A stretch of 64,000 nt of DNA. It comes from Stutzerimonas stutzeri. GTDB taxonomy: Bacteria > Pseudomonadota > Gammaproteobacteria > Pseudomonadales > Pseudomonadaceae. Below are positions 1-8,950 of this stretch, piece after piece (the first letter of the stretch is position 1; every line of letters starts with the position of its first letter). The notes below the pieces were generated by a model that did no database searches, was not told the DNA's origin, and worked only from the letters and a program-made list of their open reading frames with translations. The stretch covers positions 2,081,001 to 2,145,000 of the forward strand of contig NZ_JAGQFP010000001.1 in NCBI RefSeq assembly GCF_019090095.1. The letters run 5' to 3'. The position numbers and the translations under genes are program-made.

Positions 1-133
1 TTCGCTGAAACCGGGCAAACAAGCCGACCTGATCGTCCTCGACCGCGACGTCTTCGATGTCGAGCCCGAAGCCCTGCGCGATACGCAGGTCGTGAAGACC
101 TACTTCGCCGGACGGGAAGTCTTCTCTCGTTGA
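1..133 (+). CDS. Amidohydrolase family protein, C-terminal fragment
   Basis: This is the last 43 codons of a gene that begins before the window, read in frame from base 2 to a TGA at 131-133. The tail has the G-K-x-A-D-L-I-V-L-D pattern followed by V-x-x-T-Y-F-A-G-R-x-V, which is the usual closing strand of metal-dependent amidohydrolases of the Amidohydro_3 (YtcJ-like) group. The catalytic barrel lies outside the window, so the substrate cannot be inferred. The next gene, a C45-type hydrolase, starts about 75 bases later on the same strand, so the two may be co-transcribed and may share an amide-type substrate; that is inference. Confidence 0.7.
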   Translation, partial: SLKPGKQADLIVLDRDVFDVEPEALRDTQVVKTYFAGREVFSR

Positions 134-209
134 TCCCCCTCTCTTCCAGGCAGGTCGTGAGGCCTGCCATGGCGAAGCCATGCCTGAACCACCCCTAGGA
201 ATAAATGCA

Positions 210-1286
210 GTGAAGTTAGAAACACAGGTTACCGAGACGAAGAATCCGCAGCAGCGCGGCCGCGAGATCGGCGACCGCTGGGCGCCGCAAATCAGGCACA
301 CCTGCGCGCTGTATCTGGATTTCTTTTCGCAGGTCGATATCGATCCTCGGCAGGTTCGCGCGATCGCCGAGTCCAGTCTGGACGCGCTCCAGGGCTGGTG
401 CCCGGAGCTCGCCGAGGAACTGACGGCCACCGCCGAGGGTGCCGGCCTGCCGGTCTGGCAGCTGGCGGCGCTCAATGCACGCACCGAGATCCTGGCGGCG
501 CTGGCGGAGGCCACCCTGGGCGAATGCTCCACAGCGGTGTATGCCCCGGATACGACCGACGAGGCCCCTCGGACCCTGCAGACCTGGGACTGGCATGACG
601 CCCTGGTCCCCCATGGCCTGCTGCTGCAACTGACCGCCGCCACCGGCCTGACGGTCAAGCTCTTCACCGAGTTCGGCATGCTCGGCAAGATCGGCGTGAA
701 CAGCGCCGGGCTCGGCCTGCACTTCAACATCCTGCATCACCGCAGCGACAACGCCAGTGGCGGCGTTCCCGTGCATGCGGTCGCCCGCCGCGTCCTGGAA
801 GAAGCGCGCAACGTGGACGAGGCCATCGAACTGGCTCGCTCGGCGCGGGTCAGCGCCTCGACCGTGCTGACCGTGTTCAGCCGGCACAACCAGCGTCCGC
901 GCGCGGCCAGTATCGAGATGTCGCCCCAGGCCACCGCGCTGGTCTTGCCGGGCACCGATGGCTGGATCACCCACACCAACCACTTCCTGGCGCCCGAGCT
1001 GGTGACCGGTGATCGCACCGTCGACGACACGACCCATAACCGTCTGGCTCATGTAGACGCCCAGCGCGATGCGATGCGCGTGGGCGATCTGGCGCAACGA
1101 GCCCGCGCCTTCTGCGGCGCCGAAGGCGAGCAGGCACCGATCTGCTTCCATCCGGACCTGCACCTGGCCCCGCAGGAGCGCTGGGAAACGCTGCTCACCG
1201 TCGCCATCGATAGCGAGCGTGGCGACCTGCTCTATCGCACCGGGACACCCATGGCCCTCGCCGAGAACGGCTACTTGCGCTTTTGA
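210..1286 (+). CDS. C45-family autoproteolytic acyltransferase/hydrolase
   Basis: About 358 residues, resembling the peptidase C45 / acyl-CoA:6-aminopenicillanate acyltransferase family of Ntn hydrolases. These mature by self-cleavage before a nucleophilic Cys and act on amide bonds. The expected G-E-C-S-T context is present near residue 106, followed by a T-W-D-W segment. The GTG at 210 is chosen because an AGGA at 197-200 lies nine bases upstream; an in-frame ATG at 180 has no good ribosome site. There is no signal peptide, so it is probably cytoplasmic. It sits between an amidohydrolase and an MFS carrier on the same strand, which suggests uptake and hydrolysis of an amide or peptide-like compound. 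The actual substrate is unknown. Confidence 0.72.
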   Translation: MKLETQVTETKNPQQRGREIGDRWAPQIRHTCALYLDFFSQVDIDPRQVRAIAESSLDALQGWCPELAEELTATAEGAGLPVWQLAALNARTEILAALAEATLGECSTAVYAPDTTDEAPRTLQTWDWHDALVPHGLLLQLTAATGLTVKLFTEFGMLGKIGVNSAGLGLHFNILHHRSDNASGGVPVHAVARRVLEEARNVDEAIELARSARVSASTVLTVFSRHNQRPRAASIEMSPQATALVLPGTDGWITHTNHFLAPELVTGDRTVDDTTHNRLAHVDAQRDAMRVGDLAQRARAFCGAEGEQAPICFHPDLHLAPQERWETLLTVAIDSERGDLLYRTGTPMALAENGYLRF

Positions 1287-1346
1287 GGCATCAACAGCGG
1301 GCGGCGTATCACCGCCCGCCAACGAGCACTGAACGGGTAAAACCAA

Positions 1347-2678
1347 ATGGCTGATCAATCTGGAACGGGCGGGCCTACCGCCATACGCACCTTTTTCGTG
1401 TCAGGGATGGGAACGGCACTGGAGTTCTACGACTTCGTCATCTACGGCGTGGCTGCCGCGCTCGTGTTCCCGACGGTATTTTTCCCTGACCTGCCCCCGC
1501 TCACGGCGACCCTGGTCGCCTTCGCCGCGTTCGGCGCGGGCTTTTTCGCGCGCCCATTGGGCGGCGTCGTCTTCGGCCACTACGGTGACCGCATCGGCAG
1601 GCAGAAAGCATTGGTCATCACCCTGCTGCTGATGGGTACCAGCACGCTGCTGATCGGCTGCCTGCCGACATTCGCCGATATCGGCCCGGCGGCGCCCGTC
1701 TTGCTGGTGCTGCTGCGCCTCATCCAGGGTTTTGCCGCCGGTGGCGAATGGGGTGGCGCGGCGCTCTTCGGCATCGAGTCGGCACCGCCGGGCAAACGTG
1801 GCCTGTGGGGCAGCTTCACCAGCATGGGTATCGGGATCGGCGGCATCCTCGGCTCGCTGATGTTCGCCCTGGTCGGCATGGCCTACGACGACAACCTGAC
1901 CGACTTCGCCTGGCGGATTCCCTTCTGGCTGGGCGGCGTGCTGGTCCTGATCGGCTTGTATGCGCGGCTGCAGAACCCCAGCCAGGAACAGCACAAGCCC
2001 CGCGAAAAGGCACGCATCCCGCTGGTTGCCGCGTTGCGCGCGCGGCCACGCGAGATGCTGCTGTGCACCGGCATCGCGTTCGGCTACGTCACCATCGCCT
2101 ACATCGGCAGCACCTTCTTCCTGGCGTATGCGACGCAGGTCGGCTATGGCAGCACCGAAGCCCTGCTGTTCGATATTTCGATGTCCGTCGCCATCGTCTT
2201 CACCGCGCCGCTGTTCGCTGCGCTGTCGGACCGCCTCGGGCGCCGGCCGGTGATGGTGTTCGGCGCCGTGATACTCGCCGCCGGGCTGTTCGCCTTCTTC
2301 ACCCTGGTCGGCTTGCGCAGCCTGCCCGCCGCCTGCGCCGCCTACGTCATGGTCGGTGCGCTGATGGGCGCCACGCAGGGACCGATTCCGGCGTTCCTGG
2401 CCGAGCAGTTCCCCAAGACCATGCGTTACTCGGGCATGTCGGCGGCCTACCAGATCGGCGCCGCGCTCGGTGGCGGAACCGCCTCGAGCGCAGCGACCGC
2501 GATCCTCATCGCCAGCGATCACAACCCCTTTGGCGTGGCCCTGTACGGCACCCTGGCGCTGTCCATCGTGGCCGTCTGCTCATGGTTGCTGCGCGAAACC
2601 GCGCATCTCGACATGGCCGAGGTGGACGCCGCCCCGGCCGAACGCAACGGCAGCATCCTGCCAGCGAACCTCATCTAG
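1347..2678 (+). CDS. MFS transporter, metabolite:H+ symporter (MHS) family
   Basis: 443 residues with about twelve hydrophobic segments. The start carries the G-x-x-x-E-F-Y-D-F pattern of the MHS family (relatives ShiA, ProP, KgtP), and the G-D-R-x-G-R-[KR] loop occurs between segments 2 and 3 (G-D-R-I-G-R-Q-K) and again near the middle (S-D-R-L-G-R-R). Such carriers import organic acids or zwitterions with protons across the inner membrane. It begins 60 bases after the C45 hydrolase on the same strand, so it likely supplies a substrate for that enzyme and the preceding amidohydrolase. The transported compound cannot be read from sequence. Confidence 0.85.
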   Translation: MADQSGTGGPTAIRTFFVSGMGTALEFYDFVIYGVAAALVFPTVFFPDLPPLTATLVAFAAFGAGFFARPLGGVVFGHYGDRIGRQKALVITLLLMGTSTLLIGCLPTFADIGPAAPVLLVLLRLIQGFAAGGEWGGAALFGIESAPPGKRGLWGSFTSMGIGIGGILGSLMFALVGMAYDDNLTDFAWRIPFWLGGVLVLIGLYARLQNPSQEQHKPREKARIPLVAALRARPREMLLCTGIAFGYVTIAYIGSTFFLAYATQVGYGSTEALLFDISMSVAIVFTAPLFAALSDRLGRRPVMVFGAVILAAGLFAFFTLVGLRSLPAACAAYVMVGALMGATQGPIPAFLAEQFPKTMRYSGMSAAYQIGAALGGGTASSAATAILIASDHNPFGVALYGTLALSIVAVCSWLLRETAHLDMAEVDAAPAERNGSILPANLI

Positions 2679-2802
2679 CCCACGTACCGGCGGCAGGCCG
2701 ACGGCGCCTGCACGCCTCGAACGCACCCGAAACGCAGCGGGCCCGGGACATCGCCCCTGTAACACCCGAGAAGCCTCCATTAATAACAACAAGAGAACCC
2801 GC

Positions 2803-3528
2803 ATGAAGCACATCCTATTGCTACCCCTTGCAAGCCTGCTCTGCGCATCGGCCGCCAGTGCCGTCGAGATCAACGACGATCTGTTTCTGGAAGCCAAGGT
2901 GGGCCTGTACAGCGACTACCGCACGCGCGGCGTGTCACAGACGCAGAACGACCCCGCCCTGCAGGGCTCGGCAACGCTCATTCACAGCAGCGGCTGGTAC
3001 GCGGGAGCCTGGTCGTCCAACGTGGATTTCGGCGACGGAATCGACACGCGCCAGGAGATCGACCTCTACGCAGGCTACTTCTGGCAGATCAGCGACGACG
3101 CGAGCCTGGACCTCTCCTACATCAAGTACCTGTATCCGCGACACAGCGGCTTCGACTACGACGAGTACCACGCGGAACTCAGCGCCTACGGGATGTTTCT
3201 CGGCGGTAACTACGCCGACGACATGGGTGGCGACCAGAGCTATCTGTACAGCTACCTGGGCTATCGAACCGAACTGCCCGCTGAGCTGGGCCTGGAGGTT
3301 CGTTATGGACGGGTGGACTACAAGGACCCGGTGTTCTTTACCGCGAACGGCGGCGAGCGGGAAAGCTACCGCGAATGGCAGATCGAGGTTTCGCGCGCGT
3401 TCAAGGGCCTCGACTGGTCGCTGGGCTACGTCGATACCAGCCTTGGCAAGGATGAATGCGCCAGCTTCAACGGGTTCGACGACGTCTGCTCCGCCACCCT
3501 CGTGGTAGGGGTCAGCAAGACCTTCTAG
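2803..3528 (+). CDS. TorF-family putative outer membrane porin
   Basis: 241 residues with an N-terminal signal peptide (charged start, Leu-rich core, A-S-A-V-like cleavage region near residue 20). It then shows alternating aromatic beta-strand patterns (Y-S-D-Y-R-T-R-G, then repeated Y-x-Y and W-x-W strands) and ends in Phe, as outer membrane barrels do. This matches the TorF / Gcw_chp family of small putative porins. The ATG at 2803 is chosen because the signal peptide begins there; a longer upstream frame is not needed. It follows the MHS carrier by 124 bases on the same strand and could provide outer membrane entry for the same solute. Confidence 0.8.
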   Translation: MKHILLLPLASLLCASAASAVEINDDLFLEAKVGLYSDYRTRGVSQTQNDPALQGSATLIHSSGWYAGAWSSNVDFGDGIDTRQEIDLYAGYFWQISDDASLDLSYIKYLYPRHSGFDYDEYHAELSAYGMFLGGNYADDMGGDQSYLYSYLGYRTELPAELGLEVRYGRVDYKDPVFFTANGGERESYREWQIEVSRAFKGLDWSLGYVDTSLGKDECASFNGFDDVCSATLVVGVSKTF

Positions 3529-3550
3529 CCATTGCCGGCGAAGCCCGCGC

Positions 3551-3588
3551 ACGGCCGCCACGCTGAGCCCCGCTTGGCTGGCGGCCGT
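3551..3588. terminator. Candidate hairpin terminator after the TorF-like gene
   Basis: Two perfect 10-base arms (3551-3560 and 3579-3588) form a GC-rich hairpin 23 bases after the stop codon of the porin gene. A T-poor but pyrimidine-rich stretch follows, so this is a possible rather than a classic intrinsic terminator. Confidence 0.4.
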
Positions 3589-3792
3589 CGTCGTTTCGCA
3601 GGCTCAGGCTGAAGATCGACCCACCCAGGCCCGCTCGCCCGGTGCGCGATGACCACACGGACGAAGAACCGTTCAGCGGGATTCTGCCACCAGGCGATGA
3701 GCGGGCACTGCGCCGTGCACGCAAGCTGTCAGAATGACATCACCACCGCCGAGCAGTGGTCATTCCTGAGATCGAGCACGAGCCAGTCCATC

Positions 3793-4017
3793 ATGTCTTG
3801 CGAAAAACTCTACACAATTGTCCTGGAAAACAGCCTGGAAGTGCTCCTCGAAGCGGGCACCATGGCGCAGGTCGAAGCGTTCTGGGATGCGTATGACAGC
3901 CGCTACTATGGCCTGCGCATGGAAGAGGACAACGGTTATCACGCCCGCGTGATCGTGACCGACCAGATCCCCGACGACGAAGAAGAAGCCGAACAGACCG
4001 AACGCTGCACCGGTTGA
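3793..4017 (+). CDS. Small acidic conserved hypothetical protein
   Basis: 74 residues, starting M-S-C-E-K-L-Y and ending in a very acidic tail (D-D-E-E-E-A-E). The frame remains open upstream to an ATG at 3649, but the composition before 3793 looks non-coding, so the shorter start is preferred. There is no signal peptide, membrane segment or recognised domain. It converges with the MdtD-like gene, whose end lies 8 bases away. Similar short acidic proteins occur in pseudomonads, but I cannot assign a function. Confidence 0.55.
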   Translation: MSCEKLYTIVLENSLEVLLEAGTMAQVEAFWDAYDSRYYGLRMEEDNGYHARVIVTDQIPDDEEEAEQTERCTG

Positions 4018-4025
4018 TCGGTCCG

Positions 4026-5444
4026 TCACTCGTCGTCGATCAAACGCGCGGCCATCGCCTGTTTGCTGTCCAGCTGGAAGAACAGCGAGGCCGCCATCAG
4101 CGATATCGCCCCGACACACAGAAAGGTCAGGTGAAACGCCTGCAATACCGCCGCGCCGTCAGCGCCCGGCTCGGTGAAGCCGCCCAGCAAGGCGCCGGCC
4201 GACGCCACACCGAGGCTCATCGACAACTGCACGACCACCGACAGCAGGCTGTTACCGCTGCTGGCGTTCTGTTGGCTCAGGCCGACCAGGGTGACGGTGT
4301 TCATCGCGGTGAACTGCATCGAGTTGACCATGCCGATCAGGCTCAGGTGCACCAACAGCAAAATGGTCGGCGTCTGCGCATCGATGGTCGCCAGACTGGC
4401 GATCAGGCTGCCGAGTAGCAGCGTGTTACCAATCAGGATGCGGCGGTAGCCGAAGCGGTCGATCAGCGGCTTGGCCAAGGGCTTGATCAGCATTGCCCCG
4501 ACGGCCAGGGGAATCATGGTCATACCAGCCTGAGCCGGGGAATAGCCCAGCGCCACCTGCAACAGCAACGGCAATAGGAACGGCAGCGCACCGCTGCCCA
4601 GACGGGCGAACAGATTGCCGAAGATGCCCACCGCAAAACTGCGCGTATGGAACAGCGTCGGGCTGAACAGCGGTTTATCGACATGCCCTGCCCGCAACCA
4701 ATAGGCCGTCAGGCAGGCGCTGCCAATCACCAGCAGCAACAGCACCCGCGCGTGCGGCATCTGCATTTCGCCCAGGCCTTCGAGCGCGATGGTGATCAGC
4801 ACCATGGCGCCGCCAAACAGCAAAAAGCCGAAGCTGTCGAAGCGCATCCGCTCCGGGCTTTTCAGATCCGGCATGAAACGCGCCGCGGCGAAACAGCCGA
4901 TCAGCCCCACCGGCAGGTTGATCAGGAAGATCCAGTGCCAGGAGGCGTACTCGACCAGCCAGCCCCCGAGCGTCGGGCCTATCAAAGGGCCGACCATGCC
5001 GGGCAAGGCAATGAAGGTCATGACCCGGACGAACTCGCTGCGCGGATAGGCGCGCAGGACGACCAGGCGCCCGACCGGCAGCATCAGCGCACCGCCCACG
5101 CCCTGCACGACGCGCGCGACGACCAGTTGGTTGAAGCTGGCACTCATCGCACAGAACAGCGAACCGAGGGTGAACAGCATGAGCGCGCTGAGGAATACGC
5201 GCCGGGTGCCGAAGCGGTCGGCCAGCCAGCCCGACGCCGGGATCAGCAGCGCCACGGTCAGCATGTAGGCGATGACCACGCCCTGCATGCGCAACGGATC
5301 CTCGGCCAGATCGCGCGCCATGGCCGGCAGTGCGGTATTGAGGATGGTGCCGTCGAGCGTTTGCATGAAGAAGGCGATGGCGACCAGCCAGGGCAAGACG
5401 CGGGCGGTGCGGGCATCCAACATGGCGGCTTGAGGCATTGGCAT
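4026..5444 (-). CDS. mdtD: MFS multidrug efflux carrier, DHA2 family, MdtD-like
   Basis: 472 residues with about fourteen hydrophobic segments. The N-terminal F-x-M-Q-[ST]-L-D-x-T-I-[LV]-N-T-A-L-P block, the A-S-G-W-L-A-D-R-F-G-T-R-R loop and the E-Y-A-S-W-H-W-I-F-L-I-N block follow E. coli MdtD closely. It should export drugs or other small amphiphiles with proton antiport. Two ATGs six bases apart (5444 and 5438) are both usable; a GGA lies just upstream. It is a single gene, divergent from the iron-uptake operon and separated from it by a regulatory region with a Fur-like site. Confidence 0.82.
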   Translation of the reverse strand: MPMPQAAMLDARTARVLPWLVAIAFFMQTLDGTILNTALPAMARDLAEDPLRMQGVVIAYMLTVALLIPASGWLADRFGTRRVFLSALMLFTLGSLFCAMSASFNQLVVARVVQGVGGALMLPVGRLVVLRAYPRSEFVRVMTFIALPGMVGPLIGPTLGGWLVEYASWHWIFLINLPVGLIGCFAAARFMPDLKSPERMRFDSFGFLLFGGAMVLITIALEGLGEMQMPHARVLLLLVIGSACLTAYWLRAGHVDKPLFSPTLFHTRSFAVGIFGNLFARLGSGALPFLLPLLLQVALGYSPAQAGMTMIPLAVGAMLIKPLAKPLIDRFGYRRILIGNTLLLGSLIASLATIDAQTPTILLLVHLSLIGMVNSMQFTAMNTVTLVGLSQQNASSGNSLLSVVVQLSMSLGVASAGALLGGFTEPGADGAAVLQAFHLTFLCVGAISLMAASLFFQLDSKQAMAARLIDDE

Positions 5445-5681
5445 TTTCCGGGTCGAAAAGCATATGGTAGGCCCCTAACGGTCTGTCCGCAGCCCCTTAT
5501 CGTCGCGGCAGCACCCGCCTGTTAGCGGCAGGGCACGGCCCGATGGCGGTTCCATCGCCCGGGGTGCGACAACCCGGCGCACCCACGCCGGCCAAGCCAC
5601 CAAAGCCCGCGCCCTGCGGCGTATCGGCAGTCACTCTCCCCTGAGCTGGGGGCTATACGTTACAAAGTATTTCCTTCACAA

Positions 5682-5700
5682 TTGACGCGAATCATTATCG
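5682..5700. promoter_or_regulatory. Fur-box-like site upstream of the iron-uptake operon
   Basis: The right half matches the classic Fur consensus exactly (AATCATTATC); the left half is degenerate. It lies 62 bases before the first gene of a ferrous-iron uptake operon, where iron-dependent repression is expected. The identification rests on sequence resemblance plus context. Confidence 0.6.
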
Positions 5701-5761
5701 TTAAGCATCACAGGTGCGAACCTTAACGCGTCAACCTACAGACCCATTACCGGAGGCCTTC

Positions 5762-6295
5762 ATGCGCATTCCCGCTACTCTCGCCGTTCTCTCCCTGCTC
5801 GCCGCCCCGCTCGTCCAGGCCAAGGAATACCCCATCGGCGAACCCCAGCAGTGCGGTGGTATGGAGGTCGGTGCGGTCTACCTGCAGCCGGTCGAAATGG
5901 AACCGGCCGGGATGATGCTCGACGCGGCCAAGTCCGACGTGCACCTGGAAGCCGACATCTCCGCCTTGGAGAACAACCCCAACGGTTGGCAGGAAGGCAG
6001 CTTCGTCTCCTACCTGAACATCCATTACGCGCTGAGCAAGAAGGGTTCGGACGAGAAGATCGAAGGCGAATTCCACCCAATGGTCGCCAACGATGGCCCG
6101 CACTACGGCGACAACGTCAAGCTGATGGGCCCGGGCAAGTACCAGCTGACCCTCACCGTCTCGCCGCCGGACGGCCAGCACAGCATGTTCGGCCGCCACG
6201 TCGACAAGGAAACCGGCGTCGCGCCCTGGTTCAAGACCTGCAAGCTCGACTACGAATTCACCTACGCCGGCATCGGCAAGAAAGGCGGCTATTGA
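5762..6295 (+). CDS. ftrA: Periplasmic iron-uptake protein, P19/FtrA type
   Basis: 177 residues with a cleavable signal peptide ending at about residue 19 (V-Q-A-K). The mature part matches the P19 / FtrA / Tp34 family: the E-Y-P-I-G start, M-E-V-G motif, H-L-E-A-D-I and the Met- and His-containing segments that bind copper and iron in that family. It works in the periplasm, delivering or oxidising Fe2+ for the FTR1 permease. The ATG at 5762 is favoured by a GGAGG seven bases upstream. It is the first gene of a tight operon in the order of the Bordetella/Brucella ftrABCD systems, behind a Fur-like site. Confidence 0.85.
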   Translation: MRIPATLAVLSLLAAPLVQAKEYPIGEPQQCGGMEVGAVYLQPVEMEPAGMMLDAAKSDVHLEADISALENNPNGWQEGSFVSYLNIHYALSKKGSDEKIEGEFHPMVANDGPHYGDNVKLMGPGKYQLTLTVSPPDGQHSMFGRHVDKETGVAPWFKTCKLDYEFTYAGIGKKGGY

Positions 6296-6309
6296 GCCGG
6301 AGGCACACC

Positions 6310-6642
6310 ATGCGACGCGCCCTGCTCCCCGCCCTCGCGCTGCTCGCTGCCGGCTTTGCCGGCGGCGCCCAGGCCGGGCTGCCGACTTACGAGCTGACCA
6401 TCCGTGACGGCCATTTCGAGCCGTCCACGATCGAGGTGCCGGCTCGCCAGCGCTTCAAGATCGTGGTCACCAATGCGGGCAAGGGTCCCACCGAGTTCGA
6501 GAGCACACCGCTGCGGGTGGAAAAGGTGCTCTCGCCCGGTGTGTCCTCGTTTGTCGTCATTCATCCGCTGAAACCGGGTCGCTACCCCTTCTTCGACGAG
6601 TTCCATATGGACCTGCCGGAAGGGGAGATCATCGCCAAGTAG
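6310..6642 (+). CDS. ftrB: Periplasmic cupredoxin-domain protein of the iron-uptake system
   Basis: 110 residues with a signal peptide ending near residue 22 (A-Q-A-G). The rest is one cupredoxin-like domain (cupredoxin_1 type) with F-x-P-x-x-I-x-V-P-A-x-x-x-F-K-I-V-V-x-N and a C-terminal P-G-x-Y-x-F-F-x-E-F-H strand. In FtrABCD-type systems the partner cupredoxin is thought to oxidise Fe2+ before import. It starts 14 bases after ftrA. The classic copper-binding Cys of blue copper proteins is absent, so the metal site, if present, differs from plastocyanin. Confidence 0.8.
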   Translation: MRRALLPALALLAAGFAGGAQAGLPTYELTIRDGHFEPSTIEVPARQRFKIVVTNAGKGPTEFESTPLRVEKVLSPGVSSFVVIHPLKPGRYPFFDEFHMDLPEGEIIAK

Positions 6643-6663
6643 TTGCCGTACAGGAGAAGCGAC

Positions 6664-7521
6664 ATGGGCCAATCAATGTTCATCGTCTGGCGCGAAAGCG
6701 TCGAGGCACTGCTGGTCATCGGCATCCTGCATGCCTGGCTGAGCCAGCAACCGGACAACCGTCACGCGCTGCGCATGCTCTGGGGCGGCGTGGTTGCCGG
6801 GGTTGGCCTGGCCTCGCTGCTGGCCTGGGGCATCCTCAGCGCCGGCGACTGGCTGGCTGGGCCGACCGGTGAATGGTTCCAGTGCGCCATGCTGATCATC
6901 GCTGCCCTGCTGATCCTGCAGATGGTCGGCTGGATGCACCATCACGGTCGCGACCTCAAGCGCAATCTGGTCGACAGCGCGGCGGCAAGCCTCAACCAGG
7001 GCAGCGGCATCGGGCTGCTGGTACTGGCGATGCTCGCCGTGGCGCGCGAAGGCAGCGAGACCGTAGTGTTCCTCTACGGCATCGGCCACCAGCAGGAAGG
7101 CGCGGACCTGACCGGCTTCGTTGTCGGCGGCGTGCTGGGATTCGTGCTGGCCCTGCTCAGCTACGCGGCGTTGCAGGCCGGCAGCCGGTTCTTCTCCTGG
7201 AAGCGCTTCTTCAAGGTCAGCGAAGCCCTATTGCTGCTGCTCGGCGCCGCTCTGCTGATGGCCGGGCTCGACCGGTTCAGTGGTCAGCTGATGGGGATGG
7301 ACGTACCCGAGGTCTTGTACACGGTGTTCGGCGACCCGCTGTGGGACACCTCCGCCCTGCTCGATGACGGCGGCACCCTGGGCAGCACGCTGGCCGGGCT
7401 CACCGGCTACCGCGCGATGCCCTCGCTGGCGGCGGTCATCGTCATGGCGCTGTACTGGCTGGCGGTCTGGGCCTGGCTGCGGCCCAAGTCGGAGGCTCGC
7501 CTGGAGACTCGCACCGCATGA
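6664..7521 (+). CDS. ftrC: FTR1-family iron permease
   Basis: 285 residues and about seven membrane segments. It carries the two R-E-x-x-E iron-binding motifs of the FTR1/EfeU family: R-E-S-V-E near residue 10 and R-E-G-S-E about 110 residues later. It is the inner membrane channel that imports iron handled by the two periplasmic partners. It starts 21 bases after ftrB with a good AGGAG site and its stop overlaps the next start by four bases, so it is translationally coupled to the ferredoxin-like gene. Confidence 0.88.
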   Translation: MGQSMFIVWRESVEALLVIGILHAWLSQQPDNRHALRMLWGGVVAGVGLASLLAWGILSAGDWLAGPTGEWFQCAMLIIAALLILQMVGWMHHHGRDLKRNLVDSAAASLNQGSGIGLLVLAMLAVAREGSETVVFLYGIGHQQEGADLTGFVVGGVLGFVLALLSYAALQAGSRFFSWKRFFKVSEALLLLLGAALLMAGLDRFSGQLMGMDVPEVLYTVFGDPLWDTSALLDDGGTLGSTLAGLTGYRAMPSLAAVIVMALYWLAVWAWLRPKSEARLETRTA

Positions 7522-8894
7522 TCGCCAACAGCCCCTGGCTGGCGCGCATCGGTGACCTGATGCGTCAGCATGCCAAGACCATCCGCCTGATCCAATGGCT
7601 GGTGGTTGGTTTCTATCTGGTCTTGCTGCTGGTCCCCGCGGTGCTCTCCCTGCCGCCCTCCGAGGCGCGCATGCTGGACAGCATCACGGTGTTCGCCCAG
7701 TTCCTGTTCTGGGGCCTCTGGTGGCCCTTCGTGCTGCTGTCGATGGTCATCTTCGGCCGGCTCTGGTGCGGCGTGCTCTGCCCGGAAGGCTCGCTCAGCG
7801 AATGGATCAGCTGGCGCGGGCTGAACAAGCGCACCCCGCAGTGGATACGCTGGAGCGGTTGGCCGACCATCGCCTTCGTCCTGACCACGGTCTACGGCCA
7901 GTTGATCAGCGTGTACGACTACGGCCGCGCCGCCGCGCTGATTCTAGGCGGCTCGACCGTCGCCGCGATGATCGTCGGCTTCCTCTATGGCCGCGGCAAA
8001 CGCGTCTGGTGTCGCCACCTGTGCCCGGTCAGCGGCGTGTTCGGCCTGCTCGCGCGCCTGGCGCCGATGCACTACAAGGTCGATGAGGAGCAGTGGCAGG
8101 CCAACCAGGGACCCAAGCTGGCGACACCCAACTGCGCGCCGCTGATCGACATCCGCCGCATGCAGGGCAACAGCGAGTGCCACGCCTGCGGTCGCTGCAG
8201 CGGCCAGCGCGGTGCCGTCGCCCTCGCCGCCCGCTCGCCAAACCAGGAAATCCTTATCGTCGGCAACCAGGCGCAGCACGGCCACTGGGACAGCACGCTG
8301 CTGCTGTTCGGCATGATCGGTCTGGCCATGGGCGCCTTCCAGTGGACGGTCAGCCCCTGGTTCATCACCCTCAAGCAGACCGCTGCCGAGTGGCTGGTCG
8401 ATCGCGACATCTTCTGGCCGCTGCAAGCCAACGCACCCTGGTGGCTGCTGACCCATTACCCGCAGAACAACGACGCCTTCACCTGGCTCGACGGCGCGGC
8501 GATCCTCACCTATATCGGCGCCAGCTCGCTGCTGATCGGTGGCGCGCTGTGGCTGCTGTTGCAAGGCGCGGTGCGCCTGATGAATCGCCGCGGCGAGGTG
8601 TTCCATCACCTGGCGCTGGCGTTCACGCCGCTGGGTGGCGCCGGGCTGTTTCTCGGCCTCTCGGCCACCACCATCAAGTTGCTGCGTTATGAGGGCTTCA
8701 TCCTCGCCTGGGCGCAACCGACCCGTGCCCTGCTGCTGGCCGGCGCCATCGGCTGGACCCTGACGCTGGCGTGGAAAGTGATCACCCGTCATGGCGCCAA
8801 CGGCCTGCGCCGCCTGCTGGCCTTCGGCTGCGCCGGGCTGGCGACGGCCGTGGTCGGGTACGGTTGGTATCTGCAGTTCTGGGGTTGGAGCTGA
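7518..8894 (+). CDS. ftrD: Membrane polyferredoxin of the iron-uptake system (FtrD type)
   Basis: 458 residues with several membrane helices and NapH-like cysteine clusters: C-G-V-L-C-P near residue 85, C-R-H-L-C-P near 170, and C-H-A-C-G-R-C near 220. These should bind iron-sulfur clusters that move electrons across or at the membrane, as proposed for FtrD, which recycles electrons from the periplasmic iron oxidation step. The ATG overlaps the ftrC stop (ATGA). It is the last gene of the operon; a REP array follows 56 bases later. Without the ftr context it could be called only a NapH/CcoG-like 4Fe-4S protein. Confidence 0.82.
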   Translation: MIANSPWLARIGDLMRQHAKTIRLIQWLVVGFYLVLLLVPAVLSLPPSEARMLDSITVFAQFLFWGLWWPFVLLSMVIFGRLWCGVLCPEGSLSEWISWRGLNKRTPQWIRWSGWPTIAFVLTTVYGQLISVYDYGRAAALILGGSTVAAMIVGFLYGRGKRVWCRHLCPVSGVFGLLARLAPMHYKVDEEQWQANQGPKLATPNCAPLIDIRRMQGNSECHACGRCSGQRGAVALAARSPNQEILIVGNQAQHGHWDSTLLLFGMIGLAMGAFQWTVSPWFITLKQTAAEWLVDRDIFWPLQANAPWWLLTHYPQNNDAFTWLDGAAILTYIGASSLLIGGALWLLLQGAVRLMNRRGEVFHHLALAFTPLGGAGLFLGLSATTIKLLRYEGFILAWAQPTRALLLAGAIGWTLTLAWKVITRHGANGLRRLLAFGCAGLATAVVGYGWYLQFWGWS

Positions 8895-8950
8895 TGCGTT
8901 CGCAGTAGAGGGAGGTCTGAAACCCACCCCACCGCAGCACCACGCTTTTC

